From: Alopecurus myosuroides | Lineage: Eukaryota; Streptophyta; Magnoliopsida; Poales; Poaceae | Length of the DNA: 64,000 nucleotides | Direction: 5' to 3' | NCBI GenBank assembly: GCA_028641055.1 | Contig: CM054057.1 | Span: forward strand, 396,598,541-396,662,540 | Part shown: positions 10,828 through 24,313 of the stretch, piece after piece | Layout: each line of letters starts with the position of its first letter | Position numbering within the stretch: the stretch's first letter is position 1 | Program-made: the position numbers and the translations under genes | Notes under the pieces: generated by a model | Seen by the model: the letters and a program-made list of their open reading frames with translations, nothing else | The model's database searches: none | What the model was told of the DNA's origin: nothing

Positions 10828-13800
10828 ATGGCGCCGCCCACCTCGTTTCTCCAACTACCTATCTAAGCGCTCGAACTAACCCACCTCGTCACCCTCTCTC
10901 GGTTGAACACCGCAGCGAGCCCGAGCGCCTCGTGGATCGTCGCCGCCATCCTCATCACCGCCGCGGCAGTCGCCTCCGTCGTCGAGCTCGACCGCGGCCA
11001 ACCCCACGGTGAGCGACCACCGAGACCTCCTCCTCCTCTCTGTATCTGCCCGCAATCACGCACACGCGAGCGCACACTTCACAGCAGCTGCACCCACGCA
11101 CATCAGCCACGAGCACACGGTGATCGCCGCCGGTCCGCTGTCTGTCGCCGTCAGGGTGCAGGTGGATGTGTTCGTCAGTTAAAGTTTCAGATCCACGTTT
11201 GTAACGTTATCCTCACTGCGCGTGGGTTACTAACAAACGAACGCGAATAGCCCACCGGTTCAGAGCACAACAGCGCTAGCGAGAGGTGCAGGGATCGAAT
11301 CCTGCTCCTCGCGCGGGATAAATCCCAACCCTTTTTTTGCCCAGGTGCTGACAGGGAGGGCCCCCTGTCAGCCACCCAGTAGCCACGCAAGCGCACGGTC
11401 CCCCTGGGCCCCCCTGGCAGTGTCTGGGGTAGGATCCTGTGCGTATAAAAAGTTTAAAACACTTTCTGTTTTTCAAAACCAGCCCTTTATTTTAACAGAT
11501 TGGTCCCTGAAAGTATTTTGACAATAACTTTAGTTTTATAACTCCAATAAATGAAAATAAAATATGTGTGCTAGTCTAAATTAAATTGTCTACCTTTTGG
11601 TATCATTTGTTTCCTGTTTTGAATTTTCAAAATGCAATTCAAATTTGAATTCAAATAATTCAAATGCCATTTTCTAAATTCCATAACTAATTCATCTTTA
11701 ATCCAAATAATGCAAATAAAATGTGTTTTCCATACCATTTCAACTCACCTTTTCAAATATAATTTTTGTTTCCTGGTTTGAATAATTTAAATTGACTAAA
11801 TAATTTAATCCATGTTTAATTCATTTAAATTTTGCTAAAATCATAACTTGCTCCAAATAAATTATTTTTGAACATGCAAAATATGTTTTCAAACTAGAAA
11901 AATATGAACTTTTCAAATGTGAATTTGAATTTATTGTTTTGAACAAATAAAATTCAAATAAAAATCCAAACTTGTTTTAAATTCATTTAAAACTTGTTTA
12001 ATATTGTTTAAGTCATAATAAATTCATCCTAACACCTATTTCAAAATTTGAAACATGTAGTCCAACTAAAATTTGGTATTCTTTTCAAATATGAATTTTG
12101 TTATTTGTTTTGAACACTTTAAATTGATGAAAACAACAAATGCTTGTGTGACATGTTTAAGTAACCAAAAATTTCCAAACTTAATAAATAATTTCCAAAC
12201 TTGTTAAAATCCTTTTCCACTTGCATCTATGGTTGTTATTTTGTTGTTATCATCATGCATGCATCATGCTAAGCAAACTTTCACATGGTAATAAATTGTA
12301 GATCATTTGTTTCCACTTAATTTATGGACCTTTTCATATGCAACTCAAAATTGCATATGGGTCCATTTAAATTGTGTACCATGTCACTTAGTTTATTTTG
12401 ATGCATCTATCAAATTGACATGCATCATCCCATGATTGTGCACTATGCCATGGTATTGATTGTTTATATTTCTGTCTTGTTTGTTTGCTTCTTCTCGAAT
12501 AGACGACGACGTTGAGACAGACGACCTTTACAGCACCCCTTCTGAGGATCTAGCTCAGTACCCGGCTGCTGAGTTTGCAGGCAAGTTATCACTCACATGA
12601 ACCACTGTGTTCCTTTCAACCCTGGTTACCGATACTTTCCGTTGTCTATTTCTGCTAGCCATAGTAGTAGTTGTTTCTGTTACGAACCTATCACATGAAT
12701 CCCTGAACCCTGATATTGCCTCACCTCCACTCCTACAACCCTATTGTTTGAGCCAGTGTCTTACTAGCATGCTTAGGTTGTTTTGCTCGAGTCTGTTACC
12801 CGTTACTTTCTGTTACTATTTTATTATGTTCTGGGGGCTCGATGTTTAATCAATCAATCATGCTAATGATATTGTTAAATAATAATTTGATGATAAGGCA
12901 CCGGCAGGAGGCCCTGTGTGGTTTTGAGGCCTGCTAGTGTCGACCCTAATAGGAAAAGGGTCTTGTCTACTGATCCATGATGAGCGCACTACCCGCATGT
13001 GGGAAGCGAGTATGGGCGCCCCCCTCAATTTGATTCGATTCGCATCTCGTCCAAATCGCCTCATTTAGTTCGTGTTTTCCATTTGCCGCATGCATGTTTT
13101 TGCGAGCCCAGCGCAGGGTGGAACTTTCGTAGTCGGCATATAGGGGGACACGTTCTTAGAGTGCTATGAGGGTCCATTTTCTTCTGGGCTCGATTAGCCG
13201 TGCGCCCAAGGTGCTTTGGGCTTGATGCGGAGAAGAGTTGAGTTGTGTTGAGTGCCCCGCTTGGTGGAAGGGCCTTTCCATCTGGCGGGTTATTCATACG
13301 TGTACGGCCAAATTGGTGCAACCCTGCAGGGATAATCTTCTCGAGAAGCCGTGTTTTCCGCGGTTATGGTTAACTTGGTGAAAGTACTGGCTAACAAGTA
13401 CTCAGGACAACTTAAACCTAATGATTAACAACCTTACACCCAATGATTAACAACTTGACTAGTAATAGGATTATTGACATAATAACTTGATTCATCTTTA
13501 ATCCAACTGTGTGAGTTATCCTCGGATTGCTTCTTTGGATAAGGGGCGAGATCCAGGATGGGTTTGTTTGATGTTATCTTTCAGTTGGTTACAATACTCG
13601 ATCTTATCTCCTTTCTGTTAGTCGGAAGTGGTAGAATCTCTGTAGTTGGTTAGCGCAGCCAGTTGCAGCATCTTTTATATCCCTTTTCTTCCGTTGAACC
13701 CAAGGCATCTGTGCTTGGTGTTGACGGGTTACACGTTGGTGAACTGTGAGTCTTGCTTGCCAGTACGTCTATGTACTGACCCCTTTGGGGCTGTGGTTTT

Positions 13801-13871
13801 CCGCAGACTACGCTTACGAGGATCCAGGTGACGGCTACTACGTGGAGTTTGACGAGGCTGCTGACGAGTAG
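10828..13871 (+). other. LTR-embedded spliced acidic reading frame (LTR 2)
   Basis: This is the second copy of the three-exon structure (10828-11008, 12503-12580, 13807-13871) with the same donors, acceptors, phase-1 joins, the same TAA at codon 13 of exon 1 and the same terminal TAG. In exon 2 a Val codon of copy 1 is Ala here (GTT to GCT). Confidence 0.45.
11242..11338 (+). other. tRNA-like segment with T run (LTR 2)
   Basis: The same tRNA-like segment as in the first LTR, with a D-arm variant (ACCGG for ACTGG), an unchanged T-arm/B-box-like part and seven T residues at 11332-11338. Confidence 0.4.
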
Positions 13872-14347
13872 TTAGCGGACCCGGGCAGGATCCGAGACAT
13901 CGTGGATGGGCTCCGTCTTTATTTCAGTTTCCGGCTTCTTAAGCCTATTTGGATTTGTCTGTACTCAGACCCTTTGAATGCTTCCGCTGAGATGTAATGA
14001 TGTTATGTTGGGACATGTGTCCTCTGGATGATTGTATTTGCTATCTCTGCTCTAGTGAGAGCTATTTGCAACTTATTTCAATCTTTTGTGTCTTAGAGAT
14101 ATGTTGTGCTATCATTCTGTTACAACCCGTTGACGTACCATGTGTGTATGGTATGAAGTACGTCAATGGTAGTGTCCTGATTTCTATGGGATGGTTTACG
14201 TCGACGCTGAACAGATAGGGGTTGGTTGTCACACATACTTGTGTTGGCCTACTCGTAAGAGGACGCGGGTGCCGGTAAGCCCCGTAATCCAATCTACTAC
14301 TGTTCAACGGAACGGCGAGTATCCTTTAGAAGTCCGGGTGCGACAAA

Positions 14348-14359
14348 TGGTATCAGAGC
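14348..14359 (+). other. Primer-binding site, initiator-Met tRNA (unit 2)
   Basis: TGGTATCAGAGC lies two bases after the middle LTR, identical to unit 1. Confidence 0.95.
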
Positions 14360-14720
14360 CTGTCTGCCTGTAGGATCCCTTTTTACTGGTCGCAGTTGAG
14401 TCTAGAAACTATTTTGTAGCTAGATAGGCAAAATGAAACGTGAGAGTAGGAATTCTGCCATTTTTCTTCTTTCCCCACCCACCCACCCTTTTCTGGTAAG
14501 GAAGTGCAATGTTGTTTTCTGTTCTCACCTAAACTTTCAAGTTAGGATTTCACGTGTTTTGGGTTCTCCGTAGTACCTCAGGAGTTTTGGTCTAGTGTTT
14601 CCCGATGTTGCTTCAATATCCTGTTCTTTTCAACATCCTTTTCGTCCGTTGAACCTTGTTGTTGCTTTCCACTTCAGTTCCCTACCGGCGTCTAATCAAA
14701 ACCTCCCAAATCATCTGCAG

Positions 14721-15536
14721 ATGGATCTCAGGTTCTACCCGCAGGTGGTTCGGATGACTCGTTGCGAGAGCACCGCCGGTTATCCGGAGATGCTGAGAGA
14801 CATGGTCACTTATCTGGGGTTCCGTTGGGCACCAGAGTACCAGGTCTACGAGAAGCAGCGAGAGTTTGACCAGACCTACTACCAGACTATCGTCTACATT
14901 CTGTCAGATGATGGCATGAGCGTTGTCCACCGCTACGAGGCAGTAGGTTCCACAGTGGATATGGCCGTGCAGCAGGCAGCTTATGTGAGTCTCACCGTCC
15001 TTCGTGCTGACTACTGGGGGTTTGACGATTCTATCTATCGCCACATCCCCCGTGGTTACATCACTTCAGCGGGAGCTCACTTCACCCTCTACGACAACCT
15101 AGATGTCTACGAGCATGATAACACCAGGCTGCACACCACCGCTCAGTTTGTGAGGCACAGTGACGCTGTTGCCACCACACTTTCTCAGGAGTTGGCCTCA
15201 GTCAGGGAGCAGCTCTACCTTGCTTTGACTCGTCTGGCTACGTACACCACAGACTTTGTTGGAGATGAGCGCTTTGCACGTTTCCATCAGACAGTTGGAC
15301 GTAGTTTGCCAGATGCTGGAGGTTACGAGCCGATCAGAGGTCCACTCCTCAACCTCGGAGCTGGTTACACTGGGATTCCACGCTTTGGAGCACAGGGAGA
15401 CAACGCTTTCTACTTCACCACACCGAGAGTTGCTCTCAGAGCAGTCCCGATCTACGTGGATCGTCGTTCTACCTATTTCCGTGGGATTCCTCCTCACCGT
15501 ATCTCTCGTCGTACTACTCACCGCCGTCATGCGTGA
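14721..15536 (+). CDS. ORF0 upstream of gag, element A unit 2
   Basis: 271 codons, identical to the unit 1 ORF0 apart from the penultimate residue (His here, Pro in unit 1). The start choice follows the same reasoning: an ATG directly after CTGCAG. The role is unknown. Confidence 0.75.
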   Translation: MDLRFYPQVVRMTRCESTAGYPEMLRDMVTYLGFRWAPEYQVYEKQREFDQTYYQTIVYILSDDGMSVVHRYEAVGSTVDMAVQQAAYVSLTVLRADYWGFDDSIYRHIPRGYITSAGAHFTLYDNLDVYEHDNTRLHTTAQFVRHSDAVATTLSQELASVREQLYLALTRLATYTTDFVGDERFARFHQTVGRSLPDAGGYEPIRGPLLNLGAGYTGIPRFGAQGDNAFYFTTPRVALRAVPIYVDRRSTYFRGIPPHRISRRTTHRRHA

Positions 15537-15746
15537 TGAGCATGGGAGTACCGATGTATCCATTCTTAGCTATGTTTAGTTATCCTTTGGCTTTCAAACC
15601 ATGTATTCGTGTGTTGGATATTCTGATGTGTTTGAACATGTGATGATGTACCTATTGGTTATCTATTCATGCGTCGGAATAATCTCTCTTTCGGTTACCA
15701 AGTCTATCCTTTTCTGTTGTTGTGCTAAAATGCGTGTCTATTCAGG

Positions 15747-18314
15747 ATGCCGCCAACAAGGAGCAACCCGCCTGAACCACCTCCGCTCACGGAGTTGTTG
15801 ACTCAGATGACTCAGGTCGTGGCTCAGATGGCCCAGATCCAGGCTAACCAGCACAACAACCAGAATGCTCCGCGAGTCAGCATCAAGGAGTTTCTGAGTA
15901 TGGGTCCGAGAGCTTTCGTGGCAACACGTGAGCCTCTGGATGCTGATGACTGGATCAGGGAGATGGCCAGGGCTCTGGACATTGCTCACGTTGCTGAGGA
16001 AGATAAAGTCAAGTATGCCACCTACCTACTGAAGGGTCAGGCAGCTACCTGGTGGGAGAACTACCAGACCATGAGAGCTGGCTATCCTATCACCTGGGGT
16101 TGTTTCAAGGATGCCTTCCTGAAGCACCACATCCCAGATGGTCTCATGGAAAGGATACGTGAGGAATTTTGCTCTCTCAAGCAGGGCAAGCTGGACATCA
16201 TTGGCTATCAGAACGAGTTCAATCGCCTCGCTCGATACGCTGGTGATGAGGTGTCCACTGAGACTAAGAAGATGGCAAGGTTCCGCCGAGGTTTTAACCC
16301 GGAACTGAAGTACGCACTCACCAACATCAAGTGCAAGGACTTCGAGGAGCTCGTGAACACCGCGCTCAATGAGGAAAATGGGCGCAAGGCGTTCGAGGAG
16401 TCCCGCAAGCACTCACGTGAGGGTGGTTCCTCCTCCAACATAACCACCCCTCCGCAGAAGCGCCGCATCTGGGTGCCAAATGCTGCTGTCACTCGGGCTC
16501 CATATGCCCAAGCTTCTCCAGGCTTTGCTCCCCGCCCACCCAACCCAGCTCAGATGCAGAGTCAGAGGGTTCCAATGGGGCAGCCAAGGCCAGGTCCTCC
16601 TCGTGTCGTCACTTGCTTCAAGTGCAAGGAGACTGGGCACTACGCTGATAAGTGCACTCAGAGGCAGCTACCTCCACCTCCTCGCCCCAACACCAACCAG
16701 GCAATGGTTCGTGCTCCCCCGGCTAAAGCCTTCAACTCCAACAACAGGCCTGTCGGGAGGACCGCGAGGGTGAATCATATCAAGGCCGACAAAGCTGAGG
16801 AAGCTGCTGACATCGTTCTCGGTATATTACCCGTAAACTCTTTTCCAGCTAAAGTGTTGTTTGATACCGGAGCATCGCATTCTTTTGTGTCAAAGATTTT
16901 TGCAAAAGCATACAACCTAGTTCTGGTTCCACTAAGCAATCAAATGACTGTTCACTCTCCGGGACCGCAAATGTTGACTTCCAAGATAAGTATGGACAAT
17001 CAAATCCTAATTGGAGGCCGCATATTCCTTGCTTCACTCATGTTGCTGGGAAATTCTGACATTGATGTCATTCTGGGCATGGATTGGTTGAAGACCCATG
17101 AAGCTAAAATTGACTGTGCTCGAAAGTCAATAACTCTCTCTCACCCTTCTGGCCAGATAGTCTATTCTCCATATGGATCAAGTTATGTTCAGCTGTTCAA
17201 CCTAGATGCAAAACCCCTTCCTGCAATTGAAAATGTTCCGGTGGTTTGTGAATTCCCTGACGTCTTTCCAGAAGAGTTGCCAGGGATGCCTCCGGACAGA
17301 GCAGTTGAGTTCGTGATCGAGCTTGAACTAGGTACTGCTCCAATCTCTAAGCATCCATACAAGATAGCTCCTCCTGAACTGAAATTGTTGAAGGAGCAGA
17401 TCGATATGTACATGGAGAAAGGTTACATTCAGCCTAGTTCCTCCGTTTGGGGTTTCCCAACTCTGTTTGTTGCCAAGAAGGATCAAACAAAAAGACTCGT
17501 GGTTGACTATCATCCTCTCAACGAGAAAACCATAAAAAACAAGTATCCAATTCCTCGTATCGATGATCTTTCTGATCAACTTGCTGGAGCCTCAATATTC
17601 TCAAAGTTGGACTTGAGGATGGGTTACCATCAAATAAAGATCAGAAAGGAAGATATTCCTAAAACAGCTTTCACCACTCGGTACAGTCTATATGAATACA
17701 CCATCATGTCCTTTGGTCTCACAATTGCACCGGCGACGTTCTCAAGACTCATGAATTCTGTCTTCCATGAATACCTCGACAAGTTCGTTGTGGTATATCT
17801 TGATGACATTCTAGTCTACTCAAAATCCGAGGAAGAGCATGGAGAACACCTTCGTCTCACTCTCATGAAACTTCGCGAGCATCGTCTATATGCTAAGTTC
17901 TCCAAATGTGAGTTCTGGATTCCAGAAGTTGCTTACCTTGGTCATATCATCTCTGCCAAAGGCATAGCCATTGACCCAGAAAAGGTTAAGGCAATTGTTG
18001 ATTGGAAACCCCCTAAGACGGTGAAGCAAGTCAGAAGTTTTCTTGGCTTGGCTAGCTATTGCCGTCGTTTCGTCCAAAACTTTTCCAAGATTGCCAAACC
18101 TCTCACTGATCTCACAAAGAAGGACAAGAAGTTCGTTTGGTCTCCACAGTGTGATGAAAGTTTCAATCTCCTGAAGACTAAACTCACTTCTACCCCAGTT
18201 CTGGTTGGCCCAGATACTACCAAACCTTTCCAGATATTCTGCGATGCATCTCTCCAAGGTCTAGGTGCAGTTCTTATGCAAGAACGTCAAGTTGTGGCTT
18301 ATGCTTCACGTTAG
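15747..18314 (+). CDS. Gag-protease-RT-RNase H (N-terminal part), unit 2
   Basis: This 855-residue frame has the same domain order and positions as unit 1: CCHC at 290-303, DTGAS at 373, YLDD at 684-687. It keeps the canonical Lys in the RT FVAKKDQ motif, where unit 1 has Asn, so unit 1 probably carries the newer mutation. It ends in the same TAG within RNase H (18312-18314). The shared stop shows that it predates the duplication. Confidence 0.95.
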   Translation: MPPTRSNPPEPPPLTELLTQMTQVVAQMAQIQANQHNNQNAPRVSIKEFLSMGPRAFVATREPLDADDWIREMARALDIAHVAEEDKVKYATYLLKGQAATWWENYQTMRAGYPITWGCFKDAFLKHHIPDGLMERIREEFCSLKQGKLDIIGYQNEFNRLARYAGDEVSTETKKMARFRRGFNPELKYALTNIKCKDFEELVNTALNEENGRKAFEESRKHSREGGSSSNITTPPQKRRIWVPNAAVTRAPYAQASPGFAPRPPNPAQMQSQRVPMGQPRPGPPRVVTCFKCKETGHYADKCTQRQLPPPPRPNTNQAMVRAPPAKAFNSNNRPVGRTARVNHIKADKAEEAADIVLGILPVNSFPAKVLFDTGASHSFVSKIFAKAYNLVLVPLSNQMTVHSPGPQMLTSKISMDNQILIGGRIFLASLMLLGNSDIDVILGMDWLKTHEAKIDCARKSITLSHPSGQIVYSPYGSSYVQLFNLDAKPLPAIENVPVVCEFPDVFPEELPGMPPDRAVEFVIELELGTAPISKHPYKIAPPELKLLKEQIDMYMEKGYIQPSSSVWGFPTLFVAKKDQTKRLVVDYHPLNEKTIKNKYPIPRIDDLSDQLAGASIFSKLDLRMGYHQIKIRKEDIPKTAFTTRYSLYEYTIMSFGLTIAPATFSRLMNSVFHEYLDKFVVVYLDDILVYSKSEEEHGEHLRLTLMKLREHRLYAKFSKCEFWIPEVAYLGHIISAKGIAIDPEKVKAIVDWKPPKTVKQVRSFLGLASYCRRFVQNFSKIAKPLTDLTKKDKKFVWSPQCDESFNLLKTKLTSTPVLVGPDTTKPFQIFCDASLQGLGAVLMQERQVVAYASR

Positions 18315-20123
18315 TTGAACCCACATGAGCAAAACTATCCCACACATGACCTAGAACTTGCAGCAGTTGTGTTTGCCCTCAAGAAATGGAGACAATACTT
18401 GTTGGGTAACAAAACTGAAATCTTTTCCGATCATAAGAGTCTGAAATACATCTTCACTCAACCAGATCTAAACCTCAGGCAAAGGAGATGGATTGAAAAG
18501 ATTAAAGACTTTGATCTCACCATTTCTTACACTCCAGGCAAGGCTAATGTTATGGCCAATGCTCTCAGTCGCAAGTCCTATTGCAATAATCTCATGATCA
18601 GGGAAAGCCAACCTCCACTTCATGAAGAATTCCAGAAGCTGAACCTTGGTCTTGTCCCTCAAGGTTACCTTGCTAGCTTGACAGCCAGTCCAACTCTCGA
18701 GGACAAGATTCATTCTGAACAACTTCGTGATACTGAAATCAAGAAGATTGTAGAGCACATCAAAGAAGGCAATGATAAATTCAAGTCCTTCTCAATTGAT
18801 GACAAGGGAACTGTGTTCTTCGAAGGACGCATTGCAGTTCCTCAGATTCAAAGTCTCAAAGATGTCATTCTCAAGGAGGCTCATGAAACTCCTCTCTCCA
18901 TCCACCCTGGAAGTACAAAGATGTACCAGGATCTCAAGACACTGTATTGGTGGCCTGGCATGAAACGTGAAATTGCTCAATGCGACGTTTGTCAACGTGT
19001 TAAGTCAGTCCATCAGAAAACAGCAGGTCTACTCCAACCTCTGAAAATTCCTGAGTGGAAGTGGGACATGATTGAAATGGACTTCGTTACTGGGTTTCCA
19101 AAGTCCAAAAAGGGCAACGATGCAATCTTCGTTGTTATTGATCGTCTCACTAAGGTAGCTCACTTCTTTGCTGTCAAGGAAACTATCTCAGCTAGTCAGT
19201 TAGCAGAGCTCTACATAGCAAAGATTGTTCCTCTTCATGGTGTTCCTTTGGAAATAAGTTCAGACCGTGGAAGTATCTTCACTTCTCATTTCTGGAAGAG
19301 TTTTCAAGAAGCATTGGGCACCAAACTTCTGTTCAGCACATCTTATCACCCTCAGTCTCAGGGGCAAGTCGAAAGAGTCAATCAGATTCTCGAGGATATG
19401 CTCAGAGCATGTGGTCTCTCCTTTGGCATGAAATGGGAGGATTGCCTTCCATATGCTGAATTCTCCTACAACAACAGTTTCCAGGCAAGCCTAGGCATGG
19501 CACCATTTGAGGCATTGTATGGCCGCAGATGCAGGAGTCCTATCAATTGGTCTGGAGCTGGTGAACGTTCACTCTTAGGCCCTGACATTGTTAAGCAAGC
19601 CGAGGAGAAAGTTCGTATCATTCGTGACAATCTCAAGATTGCCCAGTCTCGTCAGAAGAGTTACTATGACAGCAAGCACCGGGATTTGATCTATGCACCT
19701 GGTGACAAGGCATACCTCCGTGTAACTCCCCTCAGAGGCACTCATCGTTTTGGTGTGAAAGGAAAGATTGCACCAAGATACATTGGTCCTTTCAACATTC
19801 TCTCAAGGCGGGCAGAAAATGCTTATCGTCTTGAACTTCCAGAAAAACTATCTAAGGTGCACGATGTGTTCCACGTGTCACAGCTCAAGAGGTGTTTCAA
19901 AGATCCATATCGTGCAGTTGATCATGATTCCATTGAACTGCAAGATGATCTATCTTATGAGGAGCACCCTATTCGTATTCTCGATGAGACCGAGCGTAAG
20001 ACTCGCGACAAGAGCACCAAGTTCTTGAAAGTGCAGTGGTCGCATCATTCTGATAAAGAGGCAACGTGGGAGACCGAAGAGGATCTTCGTAAGAAGTATC
20101 CGGACCTTTTCACTTCTCAGTAA
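18315..20123 (+). CDS. RNase H end, integrase and chromodomain, unit 2
   Basis: A 602-residue in-frame continuation after the TAG, with predicted protein identical to unit 1: the HHCC finger, the D256/D317/E353 triad and the C-terminal chromodomain. It needs readthrough of the TAG to be joined to RT. Confidence 0.95.
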   Translation: MNPHEQNYPTHDLELAAVVFALKKWRQYLLGNKTEIFSDHKSLKYIFTQPDLNLRQRRWIEKIKDFDLTISYTPGKANVMANALSRKSYCNNLMIRESQPPLHEEFQKLNLGLVPQGYLASLTASPTLEDKIHSEQLRDTEIKKIVEHIKEGNDKFKSFSIDDKGTVFFEGRIAVPQIQSLKDVILKEAHETPLSIHPGSTKMYQDLKTLYWWPGMKREIAQCDVCQRVKSVHQKTAGLLQPLKIPEWKWDMIEMDFVTGFPKSKKGNDAIFVVIDRLTKVAHFFAVKETISASQLAELYIAKIVPLHGVPLEISSDRGSIFTSHFWKSFQEALGTKLLFSTSYHPQSQGQVERVNQILEDMLRACGLSFGMKWEDCLPYAEFSYNNSFQASLGMAPFEALYGRRCRSPINWSGAGERSLLGPDIVKQAEEKVRIIRDNLKIAQSRQKSYYDSKHRDLIYAPGDKAYLRVTPLRGTHRFGVKGKIAPRYIGPFNILSRRAENAYRLELPEKLSKVHDVFHVSQLKRCFKDPYRAVDHDSIELQDDLSYEEHPIRILDETERKTRDKSTKFLKVQWSHHSDKEATWETEEDLRKKYPDLFTSQ

Positions 20124-20147
20124 GGAATCTCGGGGCGCGATTCCTTC

Positions 20148-20157
20148 AAGGGGGGGC
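20148..20157 (+). other. Polypurine tract, unit 2
   Basis: AAGGGGGGGC lies immediately upstream of the third LTR, as in unit 1. Confidence 0.85.
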
Positions 20158-21273
20158 GTTTTGTAACATCCCAAGTATGAAAATATCCCTTAGTATGTTT
20201 GGTTTCCTGTTTAATCAAAGCATTGCATCATGTCATCATGTTTATTTCATTGTTTGCCTTGTTTACTATTTGTTTTGCAATGTGTTCTTAATTGTTTTCA
20301 CATTTGAAATTCAACTTATTTCCAAACTTTCTTTCATACTTGCTCTGTTACAACATTTTAAATAAAAACCTCAAATACAAACAACCCACTTGTTTTCATA
20401 TTATTCCATATTGATCAACAAATAAAATGGTGTTTTGTTTATTTCAATTAATTAATTCCAATGTGGTTTCAAATTCAAAGCAAATCATCAACATCACCTA
20501 ATTTGAAAGCTATGAAAGTACCAAACAATTTCTAAGCCCATTTGTTCTATTTTAGCAATAGGGGTCACCCTAATAAAAACCTTGTTTTCAATATTAATTC
20601 ATTAATTAACAAATTACTCAAATTCAAACCAAAACCTTCAAACAGAACCCAATTTGAAATTATAAAAATAATAACCAAAACATTTTATACTCTTTGTTTC
20701 CAATTAAATCATTTGGGTCACTCTATTAAAGTGTTGGTTTTAATAATCATTTTAAATATTCAAAATCATCTAAATTGGTTTAATTAACAAACAGCAAATA
20801 AAAATTTGAATTTTCAAAAACCTAAGTTGCCAACTGATAGATATTGAGCTAACAATCCCACATGATTTTTCCCTAAATTTTTAAAACTAAAAACCCTATC
20901 AAATGCTTCCATTTTCTATTTGCTACAAAAAAAAACAGAAAAGAAAAAAAAAAGTAAAAGGAGAAAACGGGCGTGCGCGCAGCAGCTACCGGCCCAGCCC
21001 GCAACTTACCTGCGCGCAGCGGCCCGGTACCGCTTCGCCAACGCCCCGTACTTCTTTCTCCAGTACGGCGGCGAATCCGCCGCGCCACGTCGCCGTACGG
21101 CCACCCCCGACGGCCAGGAGACCTCCTAGACCGCTATAAGAACCCTACGGGACCCCCTAGGCCTAACCCTAGCCTAGGTTTCCTGTTCCCCTCGACACCG
21201 CCGCCAGAATTCTCTCTCTCGCCGCGATCTCCACCTCCTGAACCTCACCGGCGTTTTCGTCTCTGAATCTCCG

Positions 21274-24200
21274 ATGGCGCCGCCCACCTCGTTTCTCCAA
21301 CTACCTATCTAAGCGCTCGAACTAACCCACCTCGTCACCCTCTCTCGGTTGAACACCGCAGCGAGCCCGAGCGCCTCGTGGATCGTCGCCGCCATCCTCA
21401 TCACCGCCGCGGCAGTCGCCTCCGTCGTCGAGCTCGACCGCGGCCAACCCCACGGTGAGCGACCACCGAGACCTCCTCCTCCTCTCTGTATCTGCCCGCA
21501 ATCACGCACACGCGAGCGCACACTTCACAGCAGCTGCACCCACGCACATCAGCCACGAGCACACGGTGATCGCCGCCGGTCCGCTGTCTGTCGCCGTCAG
21601 GGTGCAGGTGGATGTGTTCGTCAGTTAAAGTTTCAGATCCACGTTTGTAACGTTATCCTCACTGCGCGTGGGTTACTAACAAACGAACGCGAATAGCCCA
21701 CCGGTTCAGAGCACAACAGCGCTAGCGAGAGGTGCAGGGATCGAATCCTGCTCCTCGCGCGGGATAAATCCCAACCCTTTTTTTGCCCAGGTGCTGACAG
21801 GGAGGGCCCCCTGTCAGCCACCCAGTAGCCACGCAAGCGCACGGTCCCCCTGGGCCCCCCTGGCAGTGTCTGGGGTAGGATCCTGTGCGTATAAAAAGTT
21901 TAAAACACTTTCTGTTTTTCAAAACCAGCCCTTTATTTTAACAGATTGGTCCCTGAAAGTATTTTGACAATAACTTTAGTTTTATAACTCCAATAAATGA
22001 AAATAAAATATGTGTGCTAGTCTAAATTAAATTGTCTACCTTTTGGTATCATTTGTTTCCTGTTTTGAATTTTCAAAATGCAATTCAAATTTGAATTCAA
22101 ATAATTCAAATGCCATTTTCTAAATTCCATAACTAATTCATCTTTAATCCAAATAATGCAAATAAAATGTGTTTTCCATACCATTTCAACTCACCTTTTC
22201 AAATATAATTTTTGTTTCCTGGTTTGAATAATTTAAATTGACTAAATAATTTAATCCATGTTTAATTCATTTAAATTTTGCTAAAATCATAACTTGCTCC
22301 AAATAAATTATTTTTGAACATGCAAAATATGTTTTCAAACTAGAAAAATATGAACTTTTCAAATGTGAATTTGAATTTATTGTTTTGAACAAATAAAATT
22401 CAAATAAAAATCCAAACTTGTTTTAAATTCATTTAAAACTTGTTTAATATTGTTTAAGTCATAATAAATTCATCCTAACACCTATTTCAAAATTTGAAAC
22501 ATGTAGTCCAACTAAAATTTGGTATTCTTTTCAAATATGAATTTTGTTATTTGTTTTGAACACTTTAAATTGATGAAAACAACAAATGCTTGTGTGACAT
22601 GTTTAAGTAACCAAAAATTTCCAAACTTAATAAATAATTTCCAAACTTGTTAAAATCCTTTTCCACTTGCATCTATGGTTGTTATTTTGTTGTTATCATC
22701 ATGCATGCATCATGCTAAGCAAACTTTCACATGGTAATAAATTGTAGATCATTTGTTTCCACTTAATTTATGGACCTTTTCATATGCAACTCAAAATTGC
22801 ATATGGGTCCATTTAAATTGTGTACCATGTCACTTAGTTTATTTTGATGCATCTATCAAATTGACATGCATCATCCCATGATTGTGCACTATGCCATGGT
22901 ATTGATTGTTTATATTTCTGTCTTGTTTGTTTGCTTCTTCTCGAATAGACGACGACGTTGAGACAGACGACCTTTACAGCACCCCTTCTGAGGATCTAGC
23001 TCAGTACCCGGCTGCTGAGTTTGCAGGCAAGTTATCACTCACATGAACCACTGTGTTCCTTTCAACCCTGGTTACCGATACTTTCCGTTGTCTATTTCTG
23101 CTAGCCATAGTAGTAGTTGTTTCTGTTACGAACCTATCACATGAATCCCTGAACCCTGATATTGCCTCACCTCCACTCCTACAACCCTATTGTTTGAGCC
23201 AGTGTCTTACTAGCATGCTTAGGTTGTTTTGCTCGAGTCTGTTACCCGTTACTTTCTGTTACTATTTTATTATGTTCTGGGGGCTCGATGTTTAATCAAT
23301 CAATCATGCTAATGATATTGTTAAATAATAATTTGATGATAAGGCACCGGCAGGAGGCCCTGTGTGGTTTTGAGGCCTGCTAGTGTCGACCCTAATAGGA
23401 AAAGGGTCTTGTCTACTGATCCATGATGAGCGCACTACCCGCATGTGGGAAGCGAGTATGGGCGCCCCCCTCAATTTGATTCGATTCGCATCTCGTCCAA
23501 ATCGCCTCATTTAGTTCGTGTTTTCCATTTGCCGCATGCATGTTTTTGCGAGCCCAGCGCAGGGTGGAACTTTCGTAGTCGGCATATAGGGGGACACGTT
23601 CTTAGAGTGCTATGAGGGTCCATTTTCTTCTGGGCTCGATTAGCCGTGCGCCCAAGGTGCTTTGGGCTTGATGCGGAGAAGAGTTGAGTTGTGTTGAGTG
23701 CCCCGCTTGGTGGAAGGGCCTTTCCATCTGGCGGGTTATTCATACGTGTACGGCCAAATTGGTGCAACCCTGCAGGGATAATCTTCTCGAGAAGCCGTGT
23801 TTTCCGCGGTTATGGTTAACTTGGTGAAAGTACTGGCTAACAAGTACTCAGGACAACTTAAACCTAATGATTAACAACCTTACACCCAATGATTAACAAC
23901 TTGACTAGTAATAGGATTATTGACATAATAACTTGATTCATCTTTAATCCAACTGTGTGAGTTATCCTCGGATTGCTTCTTTGGATAAGGGGCGAGATCC
24001 AGGATGGGTTTGATGTTATCTTTCAGTTGGTTACAATACTCGATCTTATCTCCTTTCTGTTAGTCGGAAGTGGTAGAATCTCTGTAGTTGGTTAGCGCAG
24101 CCAGTTGCAGCATCTTTTATATCCCTTTTCTTCCGTTGAACCCAAGGCATCTGTGCTTGGTGTTGACGGGTTACACGTTGGTGAACTGTGAGTCTTGCTT

Positions 24201-24313
24201 GCCAGTACGTCTATGTACTGACCCCTTTGGGGCTGTGGTTTTCCGCAGACTACGCTTACGAGGATCCAGGTGACGGCTACTACGTGGAGTTTGACGAGGC
24301 TGCTGACGAGTAG
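21274..24313 (+). other. LTR-embedded spliced acidic reading frame (LTR 3)
   Basis: This is the third copy of the exon structure (21274-21454, 22949-23026, 24249-24313). Coding segments and splice-like borders match LTR 2; the 4-bp deletion falls in the second intron. Confidence 0.45.
21688..21784 (+). other. tRNA-like segment with T run (LTR 3)
   Basis: Identical to the LTR 2 copy, ending in seven T residues at 21778-21784. Confidence 0.4.

Larger units (their letters stand above)
9716..14345 (+). repeat. Element A second (middle) LTR, 4,630 bp
   Basis: A complete LTR from TGTAACATCCCAAGTATG to GGGTGCGACA. It has no gene before the TATA box at 10689; that stretch is AT-rich. Left of about 13603 it carries third-LTR variants where the first LTR differs. 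From 13985 to its end it carries first-LTR variants where the third LTR differs. The LTR-embedded exons lie at 10828-11008, 12503-12580 and 13807-13871. Confidence 0.97.
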
